From: Henriciella sp.
Lineage (GTDB): Bacteria > Pseudomonadota > Alphaproteobacteria > Caulobacterales > Hyphomonadaceae
Direction of reading: 5' to 3'
Assembly: GCA_013214545.1 (NCBI GenBank)
Contig: JABSQB010000001.1
Location: 1-50,159, forward strand
DNA length: 50,159 bases
Shown here: positions 14,660 through 21,666 of the stretch, piece by piece
Position numbering within the stretch: the first letter of the stretch is position 1
How the letters are laid out: the number at the start of each line of letters is the position of its first letter
Position numbers and translations under genes: made by a program
Notes under the pieces: generated by a model
The model's input: only the letters and a program-made list of their open reading frames with translations
What the model was told of the DNA's origin: nothing
Databases searched by the model: none

Positions 14660-14917
14660 TCAACGATTATCGAACTCTGACCGCACCAGCTCCAAGCCGC
14701 GCCGGGTGATGCGGTAAGGCTGGCCCTGTTTAGAGGCGATGGCGCGTCGGCGTTTCAGTTTGCGAAATAGGAAAAGATCCAGGCCGGGCGCTCGCCAGCC
14801 TTCGCGATTGATACAGATGACGCGTTCGATTTTGCGGCTTTCGCCGCGTTCGATCTCGATCCGCCCGCCTTGCGCGAGCAAGTGAAGGATGCGCTGTTCG
14901 GCGCGTGAGATATCCAT
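14660..14917 (-). CDS. YjhX family protein (UPF0386)
   Basis: An 85-residue basic protein matching the YjhX/UPF0386 family end to end: MDISRAEQRILHLLAQGGRI, REGW, FRKLKRRRAI and YRITRRGLELVRSEFDNR. The fold is probably a winged helix. In E. coli YjhX has been called a toxin paired with YjhQ, but no acetyltransferase-type antitoxin gene is adjacent here, so a toxin role is doubtful; a small DNA-binding protein is equally possible. It stands alone, ends at a hairpin terminator and starts next to an elaborate inverted repeat. Confidence 0.85.
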   Translation of the reverse strand: MDISRAEQRILHLLAQGGRIEIERGESRKIERVICINREGWRAPGLDLFLFRKLKRRRAIASKQGQPYRITRRGLELVRSEFDNR

Positions 14918-14953
14918 GGTTAGGTTGTCCGATTGTGCGCGGCGCGCGCGCAG

Positions 14954-14999
14954 AGAAACAGGCTGATCCAGTGAATGGATCAGTGCTCAGGCTGTTTCT
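14954..14999. repeat. nested inverted repeat upstream of the yjhX-like gene
   Basis: Outer arms AGAAACAG (14954-14961) and CTGTTTCT (14992-14999), inner arms CTGATCCA (14963-14970) and TGGATCAG (14976-14983) with a five-base loop; eight unpaired bases on the right side. It lies 37 bases upstream of the yjhX-like start. It could be an operator or cruciform, or a terminator for a lost gene. The remainder of 14918-15151 shows only the ribosome site of the cupin gene. Confidence 0.55.
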
Positions 15000-15151
15000 G
15001 GCCCCATCTCGCGATTTGAATTTGCGGTCGGGGCCCTTACCGGGTCTCGGACAAGTTGAACATAAAGTCTCCGTTGGACGTCTCCATAGGAAACGCTTGC
15101 CGATGACGTCAAGTCTATCCTAGCCTTCAAACAAATCGACTGGAGGGAAAA

Positions 15152-15703
15152 ATGAGCAAGATGAACGAGATGCTGTCCGGGCTTCGCCGGATTGTCACCG
15201 CTGATGATGAAGCGGGGAAGTCTCACATCATGATCGATGGCGGGCCTGCGGCCGAATTTCGAACCGGTGATCTCGGCGGTCTGCTGGAGATCTGGCATGA
15301 TGAGGTCTCCGGTCCGCTTGATCCAAAACCCTGTGAAGACAAAGGCGCTGGCACGCCCATTCTGTCGCCGGACAAGGGCAAGGTGAAAATTCGCTGGTTC
15401 ACGTCAGGTCCAACGCCGGAAGGGGCGCCGCCTGAAATGATTGCTGAACTTACCCGCAAGGCCTTTGTTGATATTGGCGCTGGCGACCATCAGCCGGACA
15501 CAAGCAAGCATCCAGCCATGCACACAACCCATACTCTGGATGCGATCATTCTCGTCAAAGGCCACGTGCGCTTGATCTTGGATAAGGAAGAAACGGTGAT
15601 CGGTCCGGGTGATGTTGTGGTGCAGCGCGCGACCAATCATGCCTGGGCCGTGGAAGGGGAAGAGCCAGCTTTATTTGTGGCTGTGCTCGTCGATCGCAGC
15701 TGA
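15152..15703 (+). CDS. cupin domain protein
   Basis: A 183-residue single-cupin protein. The C-terminal half (about 90-180) has the barrel with HTLDAIILVKGHVRLILD and IGPGDVVVQRATNHAWAVEG, the two cupin motifs. His in MHTTHTLD and in ATNHAW are candidate metal ligands, although the usual second His and Glu of motif 1 are not obvious. The N-terminal half (IVTADDEAGKSHIMIDGGP and onward) resembles the N-terminal segment of similar cupins found beside dioxygenases and aldolases. The function is not assignable; a role as a binding protein or isomerase is possible. TGGAGGG six bases before the ATG is an excellent ribosome site. The 3' end overlaps convergent zur by 33 bases. Confidence 0.8.
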   Translation: MSKMNEMLSGLRRIVTADDEAGKSHIMIDGGPAAEFRTGDLGGLLEIWHDEVSGPLDPKPCEDKGAGTPILSPDKGKVKIRWFTSGPTPEGAPPEMIAELTRKAFVDIGAGDHQPDTSKHPAMHTTHTLDAIILVKGHVRLILDKEETVIGPGDVVVQRATNHAWAVEGEEPALFVAVLVDRS

Positions 15704-16255
15704 GGCCGCTGCCGGGCCAGTCTTTCCGTCCCAGTGATCGCAGCCGAGCTTGCCGCGACAATCGCCGCGCACTTCCAGCGAGGCATGGCTGACGCCGAAT
15801 CCTTGCTGATCGGCGGCGCTCATCAGGCTGATGATTGCATCATTTGCTGAGATTTCCTGGGCCTGACCGCATTTCTCGCAAACGAAGAAGGCGAGCGGCA
15901 CATCGCTCGGTCCGAGATCCAACGCCAGATAGGCGTTGAGGCTTTCGACCCGAGACACAAAGCCTAAGGATACGAGGAAATCGAGCGCGCGATAGGCGGT
16001 TGGCGGCGATACTGAGCCAACACCATCGAGCGAGGCCAGAACTTCATACGCCGTCATCGGGCGCTGCGCGTCCAAAAGCACATTCAGCACGTGCTTGCGA
16101 ATGGCGGTCAGGCTTTTGCCGGATAGCTGTGCCTCATCGGCGGCGGCTTGCAGCAATTCTTCCCGGCTCGGTTTTTTGGAGTCGGGTTGGCGCCAGCGGC
16201 GGCGGTGGAGCCGGCGTTTACCGGTGGCGGGCGAGCGCGTGCGAAATCGTGTCAT
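15671..16255 (-). CDS. zur: Fur-family zinc uptake regulator Zur
   Basis: A 194-residue Fur-family repressor. The N-terminal winged helix (about 35-105) has LTAIRKHVLNVLLDAQRPMTAYEVL and SPPTAYRALDFLVSLGFVSRVESLNAY. The C-terminal dimerisation domain has the structural-zinc motif CEKCG. The second cysteine pair is represented by a Cys-Arg-Gly-Lys-Leu-Gly-Cys arrangement near the C-terminus rather than CXXC. The Ala/Tyr/Ser pattern of the helix and the short acidic loop favour Zur over Fur or PerR. A basic N-terminal extension of about 25 residues is present. A Zur-like palindrome overlaps the start codon, implying autoregulation. The zinc-uptake targets are not in the window. Confidence 0.85.
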   Translation of the reverse strand: MTRFRTRSPATGKRRLHRRRWRQPDSKKPSREELLQAAADEAQLSGKSLTAIRKHVLNVLLDAQRPMTAYEVLASLDGVGSVSPPTAYRALDFLVSLGFVSRVESLNAYLALDLGPSDVPLAFFVCEKCGQAQEISANDAIISLMSAADQQGFGVSHASLEVRGDCRGKLGCDHWDGKTGPAAASAAIDEHSHK

Positions 16256-16263
16256 AATATGAC
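16251..16263. promoter_or_regulatory. Zur-type operator over the zur start codon
   Basis: GTCATA-A-TATGAC is a perfect 6-1-6 palindrome resembling the alphaproteobacterial Zur box (TGTTATA-N-TATAACA core). It covers the zur ATG (16253-16255), so zur mRNA would have little or no leader. The divergent VOC gene starts 122 bases away and may share it. Confidence 0.5.
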
Positions 16264-16384
16264 GTATATGCGGGATAGAAGTGTGCGTCGAGTTAAATCC
16301 TGCGCATTAAATCGCCGCGCCTTGCTGGAATGTATGCAGCGCGGCATAGGACTGACCGAAGCGTTCAATCGAGAAGGACCGCGA

Positions 16385-17098
16385 GTGTCTGATCTGACCC
16401 CGTCCTGGATTGCCAAAGACTGTCTGGATGTCGGGCTGTTTACCAACCAGCTTGAGCCGATGCTCGCCTTTTGGCAGCAGGAGGTTGGCTTACCCTTCGA
16501 TCACATGCTGCCGGTCGGCGGCGGTGTGCGTCAGCACCGGCATGATTTTGATGGCGCGGTGCTGAAGCTCAATCACGCACGCGACCCACTCGCCCCCGCC
16601 TCTTGCGGCGGTCTTCAACGACTGATCATTGCCCAAGCAGGCCGAACCCACGCTGAAGAACTGAGCGATCCGGATGGCAACCGGGTCCAACTGGTCCCCA
16701 AAGGCACGACCGGGGTGGACCACTGGGCCATCGAAATCGCTGTGCGCGACGCGGATCTGTTCCTGGCACATTATCAACAAGGCCTCGGCCTGCCGCGGAT
16801 TGAAGGCGCGCTGGCCGTGCGATGTGGGCGCAGCTTGATTATCGGCGTTGTCGATCCGGACCGGGCCGACGAAACCGATCAGGACGACATGCGCCGTACA
16901 GGCTTTCGCTACACCACCATTCAAGTCGACAAGGTCGACTCCGTCCATGCGCAGGCGGTGGCGCGCGGCGCGATTGAAGCGGCGGCGCCGCAAACCCTCG
17001 GCAAAACAGCGCGGATTTCTTTTTTGAAAGACCCGCATGGTAACTGGATGGAATTGTCTCAGCGCGCCTCAATCACCGGCTCGCTCGAGCCAGGTTGA
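16385..17098 (+). CDS. VOC (glyoxalase/bleomycin resistance) superfamily protein
   Basis: A 237-residue protein with two VOC modules: DVGLFTNQLEPMLAFWQQEVGLPF (about 12-35) through DPDGNRVQLVPKG, and then VDHWAIEIAVRDADLFLAHY through ISFLKDPHGNWMEL. Each module gives half of the metal-binding barrel; DPDGN and DPHGN are typical end loops, with the Glu in WMELSQ a likely ligand. Members include glyoxalases, extradiol dioxygenases and epimerases, and the reaction here cannot be told. I chose the GTG at 16385 because AAGGA lies six bases upstream and homology begins there; longer in-frame starts would overlap the zur promoter. It ends seven bases from the convergent AraC gene. Confidence 0.8.
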   Translation: MSDLTPSWIAKDCLDVGLFTNQLEPMLAFWQQEVGLPFDHMLPVGGGVRQHRHDFDGAVLKLNHARDPLAPASCGGLQRLIIAQAGRTHAEELSDPDGNRVQLVPKGTTGVDHWAIEIAVRDADLFLAHYQQGLGLPRIEGALAVRCGRSLIIGVVDPDRADETDQDDMRRTGFRYTTIQVDKVDSVHAQAVARGAIEAAAPQTLGKTARISFLKDPHGNWMELSQRASITGSLEPG

Positions 17099-17105
17099 GA
17101 TAAAG

Positions 17106-17996
17106 CTAAGCCGAACTGATCTGCGCCTTGCGCCAGGCTTTCGGCGTGATGCCGTGATGCTGCTTGAAGATACGCGTCAGATGCGGCTGATCCGAAAACC
17201 CGCAGGCGAGGGCAATACTGATCAGCGGCTTGGCGGGATCCAGCATCATCTCTTCCGCGCGCTCCACGCGGTAGCGCATCAGGAACTGGTAAGGGCTGTC
17301 GCCGATCACCGATTTGAACAGGCGCGAAAAGTGCGAGGCAGAAAGCCCGGCTTCGCGGGCAAGATCTTCGATCTGGATCGGCTTGCCGTAACTGGCGGCG
17401 ACGAAGTCCAGGACACGTTTATAGTGTTCGGCTGTAAAACTGCTCGAAAACGCGATCTCTTCGGCGCGATTGTCACCATATTTCTGGACCAGCTTGACCA
17501 GAAAAACGCGCGCCAAGCTCTCAAACATAACGTCAGAACTTGCGCCGCCAATCCGCAAGGCGTCCAGCAACATCATCGCGGCTGAGGTGATATCTGCGTC
17601 CTCGAATTGCGGCAGGTCATGCAATTGCTGATCAGTCAGCAGCAGGCCGAGTTCGCTCTGCGTGAAGGCCGCGAGCTTCTCCGGGTCGAGGGTTATGACG
17701 ATACACTTTGATTGTTCATGCCAGCGCCAACCGCTTTTCAGTCCGGCTGGCGTCACGACGATTTCATTCTTGTGAAAGACAAAATCGCGGTGCTCATCGC
17801 CGCGCCAGTTTTCAACCCTATGCGGCGTGTCCTTGAGATTGATCAGGATGTGATGTTGCGCGAAAGCTTCCGTCGGCATCGTCGCAGGCTCAGCTTCGAA
17901 ATACTCCAGCGACAGGAGGTCGGCCGCGCGCGGACGGACCTGGTCGCCGGACCGCGTCAAAGGCTCTGACGGATAGATCTCCTGATAGGTTCTCAT
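17106..17996 (-). CDS. AraC family transcriptional regulator
   Basis: A 296-residue regulator with an N-terminal cupin-like sensing half (about 1-170; HHILINLKDTPHRVENW, TPAGLKSGWRW) and a C-terminal AraC DNA-binding domain (about 195-293) with both helix-turn-helix units: IQIEDLAREAGLSASHFSRLF and ISIALACGFSDQPHLTRIFK, ending HHGITPKAWRK. It is divergent from the hydrolase gene at 18112 (116-base gap) and likely activates that three-gene cassette in response to a small organic ligand. There is no evidence on the ligand. Confidence 0.92.
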   Translation of the reverse strand: MRTYQEIYPSEPLTRSGDQVRPRAADLLSLEYFEAEPATMPTEAFAQHHILINLKDTPHRVENWRGDEHRDFVFHKNEIVVTPAGLKSGWRWHEQSKCIVITLDPEKLAAFTQSELGLLLTDQQLHDLPQFEDADITSAAMMLLDALRIGGASSDVMFESLARVFLVKLVQKYGDNRAEEIAFSSSFTAEHYKRVLDFVAASYGKPIQIEDLAREAGLSASHFSRLFKSVIGDSPYQFLMRYRVERAEEMMLDPAKPLISIALACGFSDQPHLTRIFKQHHGITPKAWRKAQISSA

Positions 17997-18111
17997 CCGC
18001 TGAGATTAGGCGCGATAGTCGGAATCTTCAAAAACAAAGTTGCTCCCTCCAAGCAATGTGATCGCGGTCTGCATAGCTTGGGCTCATCGAAATTGAGTCA
18101 CGGAGACTAAA

Positions 18112-19086
18112 ATGAACAAGCTGATTAAATCCCTCGCCGCCACCGCCGCTGCTGGCGCTATCACCGCTTGCGGTACTGCTGGCACCCCTACGGCAGATGC
18201 CGCTTACACCGTTGAGCGGGTAACATTTGAATCCGGCGGTGAAACGCTGGTTGGCAATCTCTACATTCCAGCCGGCGTAGATGGTGAGAACCGTACTGAC
18301 GCCGTCGTCGTCACTGGCGCATGGACCACAATCAAGGAACACATGCCTGGCACGTATGCGGCTGAAATGGCCAAGCGCGGCGAGATTGCGCTGGCCTTCG
18401 ATTTCCGCACCTGGGGCGAAAGCGGCGGGGCAACGCGCAGCTTTGAGAATCCAGACAACAAGATTGAGGACATTATCGCGGCGGGTGAATTTCTCGCTAC
18501 CCGTCCGGAAGTGGACGGCGTGAACGGCCTCGGCATCTGCGCCAGCGCTGGCTACATGGCGACCGCTGCTGAGCAATCGCCAACCTTCCAGACCATCGCT
18601 TTGGTCGCGCCATGGCTGCACAACGCGGCGATTGTGGAAGAGGTTTATGGCGGCGCCGATGGGGTTGCTGGCCTGATCGAAACCGGCCGCAACGCTGCTG
18701 CGACGGAAGCCGAAACCGGCGCGCCGCAACTTATCCCGGCGACCGGACCGGAAGGTTCCGCTTCGCTCATGCCGGGTGTCCCATACTATACTGAAGAAGG
18801 CCTCGGCATGATCCCGGAATGGGAGAATACGTTCAACCTCGCCTCTTGGGAAGGCTGGCTGACCTTTGACGGCGTACGCGCCGCCCCCGGTATCTCTCAG
18901 CCTTTGATGATCGTGCATTCCGAAGATGCCGCAATCCCAGCTGGCGCGCATCAGTTCTTTGCCGATCTCCAGTCTGACAAGGAAGAGCTGTGGCTCGATG
19001 GCATAACGCAGTTTGATTTCTATCACCGTGAAGACGCCGTCACGACGGCCAGCGATGCAGTCGCCGCTTTCTTCGCCAATCACTAA
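18112..19086 (+). CDS. alpha/beta hydrolase lipoprotein
   Basis: A 324-residue hydrolase with an N-terminal lipoprotein signal; the lipobox ITAC puts the acylated Cys at residue 20, so it should be anchored in the periplasm. The mature part is an alpha/beta hydrolase of the dienelactone-hydrolase-like type: VVVTGAWTTIKEHMPGTYA, FDFRTWGESGG, the elbow GLGICASAGY (a CASAG variant of GxSxG), the acid in MIVHSEDAAIP and the His in TQFDFYHRED. The variant elbow leaves open whether Ser or Cys is the nucleophile. GGAG nine bases before the ATG supports the start. It is first of a putative operon with the SnoaL-like protein and the amidohydrolase, divergent from the AraC regulator. Confidence 0.85.
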   Translation: MNKLIKSLAATAAAGAITACGTAGTPTADAAYTVERVTFESGGETLVGNLYIPAGVDGENRTDAVVVTGAWTTIKEHMPGTYAAEMAKRGEIALAFDFRTWGESGGATRSFENPDNKIEDIIAAGEFLATRPEVDGVNGLGICASAGYMATAAEQSPTFQTIALVAPWLHNAAIVEEVYGGADGVAGLIETGRNAAATEAETGAPQLIPATGPEGSASLMPGVPYYTEEGLGMIPEWENTFNLASWEGWLTFDGVRAAPGISQPLMIVHSEDAAIPAGAHQFFADLQSDKEELWLDGITQFDFYHREDAVTTASDAVAAFFANH

Positions 19087-19151
19087 ACACCAAAGCTGTG
19101 CCGGGGCGGACTATTGATCCCGGCGCAGCGCCGATGACAGGAGCTGAAAAG

Positions 19152-20087
19152 ATGAAACCCCTGATAGGAGCCCTCGCGATGACCGCTGCCCTGATCGCCG
19201 CCCCGCACGCCCACGCGACGTCGGCAGACGAAGCCACGATCAAGACGATTGTCGAAAGCGTTGGTCTGCTGGCTGACCGGCATGAGTTCGAAGCGCTGGA
19301 AAAACTCTATGCCGACGAATTCATGCTCGACTATTCTTCGCTGTCTGGCGCGCCGGCAGAGCTGAAGAGCCCGCAAGCGCTGATGACCGATTGGGCCGGC
19401 GTTCTGCCCGGATTTGACCGCACCCGTCATGCGCTGTCCGACGTCGAAGCGACAATTGACGGCGATCAGGCGCAAGCCAGCGCAGATGTTGAAGCCGGGC
19501 ATTGGGTCGATGGCGCATACTGGCAAGTCGACGGACATTACGATTATCAGCTGGAGCGTCAGGCTGGCGGCTGGAAGATCACGTCGATGACCTTCACACT
19601 CGAGAATGAGATCGGGTCGCGAGATGTGTTTGGCCCCGCGATTGAGGCCGCAACCGCCAATCCAGCCGCCTATATCCAGCGCCAGCAAACGCGTCAGGCC
19701 GTCATGGATTTTCTCACCGGTCTGGAAGACAAGGATATGGAGAAGGTGAACAATGTCTGGGCCGAAGACGCGGTGCAGGACATGCCCTACGTGCCGGACG
19801 GCTGGTCGCATCAGGTTGTCGGCAAAGAGGCTTTGATCGCGCAATATGCAGGCTGGCCGGAGGCTGCTGGCGCCGCCAATTTCACCGACGCGCTGATCTT
19901 CTACCCCATGCAAGACCCGCAGACTGTCTATGTCGAGTTCAAAGGCGAGGTCGAGATCCTGCCAACCGGACGCACGTATCGCCAGACCTATGGCAGCCTT
20001 TTCCATGTCGAGAATGGCAAGATCACGCTGTATCGTGAATATTTCGATCCGCGCTTGTTTGAGCACGCCTTTGGTCTGTCAGACTAG
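19152..20087 (+). CDS. exported protein with two SnoaL/NTF2-like domains
   Basis: A 311-residue protein with a Sec signal peptide (GALAMTAALIAAPHAHA, cleavage near residue 22) followed by two consecutive NTF2-like cone folds. The first (about 24-155) has VGLLADRHEFEALEKLYADEF and YDYQLERQAGGWKITSMTF. The second (about 170-305) has VMDFLTGLEDKDMEKVNNVW and GSLFHVENGKITLYREYFDP. SnoaL-like domains act as isomerases, dehydratases or binding proteins; catalytic residues cannot be set here. I chose the ATG at 19152 (AGGAG eight bases upstream, signal peptide begins there). It sits between a periplasmic hydrolase and an amidohydrolase. Confidence 0.78.
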   Translation: MKPLIGALAMTAALIAAPHAHATSADEATIKTIVESVGLLADRHEFEALEKLYADEFMLDYSSLSGAPAELKSPQALMTDWAGVLPGFDRTRHALSDVEATIDGDQAQASADVEAGHWVDGAYWQVDGHYDYQLERQAGGWKITSMTFTLENEIGSRDVFGPAIEAATANPAAYIQRQQTRQAVMDFLTGLEDKDMEKVNNVWAEDAVQDMPYVPDGWSHQVVGKEALIAQYAGWPEAAGAANFTDALIFYPMQDPQTVYVEFKGEVEILPTGRTYRQTYGSLFHVENGKITLYREYFDPRLFEHAFGLSD

Positions 20088-20179
20088 GTGACAATCCGCG
20101 TCTGGCGTGAAGCCGCGGGCTGGGCTAACCCATCCCGTGCGCTTCGCGCATTTGTATTCAGTCTGACAGGAGACCGGCC

Positions 20180-20992
20180 ATGATTATCGACGCCTGGGGA
20201 CAGCATCCAACGCTTCGCCATAGTCAGGATCCGATCTTCGCCACCTTGCGGCGCTGGAACAAGACCGACACCCCGACCGAAGAGCTGCCGGTCTCCGCGA
20301 CGGTCGCAATGCTCGATCAGGCCGGGGTCGACAAGATGCTGATCAGTGCCTGGTCGGCGCCGCGCAATACAATGATCTCGAATGACGAGGTGGCCAGCTT
20401 CGTCGCCGAGGCGCCGGATCGTCTGGTCGGTGTTGGGTCTGTCGATATCTCGAACCCGATGCAGGCCGTCGCAGAAGTCCGCCGCTGCGTCCGTGAGCTT
20501 GGGTTTAAAGCCATTCGCGTCCTGCCCTGGCTCTGGGAAGTGCCGCCGACGGACCGACGTTTCTATCCAGTCTATGTCGCCTGTGTGGAAGAGGGCGTCC
20601 CATTCTGTACTCAGATTGGCCATACCGGCCCGTTGATGAGTTCTGAGGTTGGCCGCCCAATCTATCTCGATCAGGTCGCGCTGGATTTCCCGGACCTTGT
20701 CATTGTCGGCGGTCATATCGGTTACCCCTGGACCGAGGAAGCCGTCGCGGTCGCAACCAAGCACCAGAATGTCTATATCGACACGTCCGCCTACACGGTG
20801 AAACGTTATCCGCCTGAGCTGGTGCGTTATCTGCGCGCGCATGGGGCGTCGAAAGTCATGTTCGGGACCAATTATCCGATGATTACCGCCGCAAAAGCCC
20901 TGGCGGATCTCGATGAGCTCGGCCTGTCGGACGACGGCAAAGCCGCGTTCCTGGGCGGAAATGCAGCGCGCGTGTTCGGGCTGGAAAATTAG
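20180..20992 (+). CDS. amidohydrolase-family-2 protein with altered metal site
   Basis: A 270-residue TIM-barrel protein of the amidohydrolase-2 (ACMSD/decarboxylase-like) family: VAMLDQAGVDKMLISAW, LVGVGSVDISNPMQAVAEVRR, GFKAIRVLPWLW, FPDLVIVGGHIGYPW and YIDTSAYTVKRYPPEL. Metal ligands deviate. The N-terminal HxH is DAWGQHP, keeping one His, and the late Asp of FGSDYP is Asn in FGTNYP. The GHIG His and the early IGHTG His are kept. A decarboxylase needs these ligands, so activity may differ or the metal may be bound in another way. AGGAG seven bases before the ATG is a good ribosome site. It is the third gene of the AraC-linked cassette. Confidence 0.85.
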   Translation: MIIDAWGQHPTLRHSQDPIFATLRRWNKTDTPTEELPVSATVAMLDQAGVDKMLISAWSAPRNTMISNDEVASFVAEAPDRLVGVGSVDISNPMQAVAEVRRCVRELGFKAIRVLPWLWEVPPTDRRFYPVYVACVEEGVPFCTQIGHTGPLMSSEVGRPIYLDQVALDFPDLVIVGGHIGYPWTEEAVAVATKHQNVYIDTSAYTVKRYPPELVRYLRAHGASKVMFGTNYPMITAAKALADLDELGLSDDGKAAFLGGNAARVFGLEN

Positions 20993-21051
20993 GTCAACTG
21001 TCCGATTCGGTAGATTGCTTTGCTTTGGATCCTTGACCTACCGTCTGTGGG

Positions 21052-21573
21052 ATGAAGGTTTGGATTTGTTGCGCTTTGATAGGCTTGCTCGGTTGCACGG
21101 CGGTTGCGCAACCAAAACACTATTCGAGCTCAAACTGTGGCGGCGGACCGACGCGATCTGAGCAGGTAAAGATCCTGTTCGGCCATCTATCAATTCTCTT
21201 ACAAGGTGATGCCGAAGCGGAGGACATCGACTTACGGTCTCGAATAATGCGCAGGCTGTCGGTGCCGGAGCGGCAATACAAACCCGTTCGCGATGAAGAT
21301 GGAGCCATGTTCATCGCCGGATGCAGGTTTCGCTCATGTTATGAGAAAGCGTCGGTGATCTTTCGACCTGATGGTTCGGTGGCTTTGGCGGCATTGTTGA
21401 CGAGGACGGACGACAGAAAAGATGATGAATTGTTCGAGCTCGAGATCCACATCTTATCCGGACAATCGGAACAAAGATATGTCGACGCGGTCGAAACCTG
21501 GGCCAGCGACAAGGGCGAAATCGTGCGATCCGAGATCTTCCGGGCTGATGAAAACACAGAAGATCCGAGCTAA
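21052..21573 (+). CDS. small lipoprotein of unknown function
   Basis: A 173-residue protein with a lipoprotein signal (lipobox LLGC, acylated Cys15), followed by a Cys- and Gly-containing linker and a compact alpha/beta domain with RPDGSVALAALLTR and an acidic C-terminus. Four further cysteines occur (SNCGGG, AGCRFRSCYE and others). The pattern FRPDGSVALA resembles the TonB-C-like or energy-transducer linker fold seen in some periplasmic proteins, but I do not recognise it. It has lower GC and more mixed codon use than its neighbours, which could indicate recent acquisition. It stands alone downstream of the amidohydrolase. Confidence 0.65.
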   Translation: MKVWICCALIGLLGCTAVAQPKHYSSSNCGGGPTRSEQVKILFGHLSILLQGDAEAEDIDLRSRIMRRLSVPERQYKPVRDEDGAMFIAGCRFRSCYEKASVIFRPDGSVALAALLTRTDDRKDDELFELEIHILSGQSEQRYVDAVETWASDKGEIVRSEIFRADENTEDPS

Positions 21574-21599
21574 GGATGCAATCCAGTCGGCAAACGGCG

Positions 21600-21628
21600 T
21601 TGACTCAGAACAAATAGAAACATAAAGA
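21600..21628 (+). promoter_or_regulatory. putative sigma-70 promoter of the zinc-ribbon membrane protein
   Basis: TTGACT (21600-21605) and TAAAGA (21623-21628) with a 17-base spacer, 38 bases upstream of the ATG at 21667 in an unusually AT-rich stretch. Confidence 0.5.
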
Positions 21629-21666
21629 GAACAAAATATGATCAAACTTTCGCTTAAAGGGCTGGC

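Noticed and set aside
13612-14709. Long open frame on the plus strand opposite the desaturase and the region before it
   Set aside because: It is antisense to a clear desaturase with histidine boxes; its translation is rich in Arg, Asp and His with no domain. Open antisense frames are common in GC-rich coding DNA.
14660-14917. A complete toxin-antitoxin pair at the yjhX-like gene
   Set aside because: No partner gene is adjacent on either side.
19083-20066. Minus-strand frame of 327 codons opposite the SnoaL-like gene, and a similar one at 18028-19083 opposite the hydrolase
   Set aside because: Both mirror the codon structure of genes with signal peptides, good ribosome sites and recognisable domains on the plus strand.
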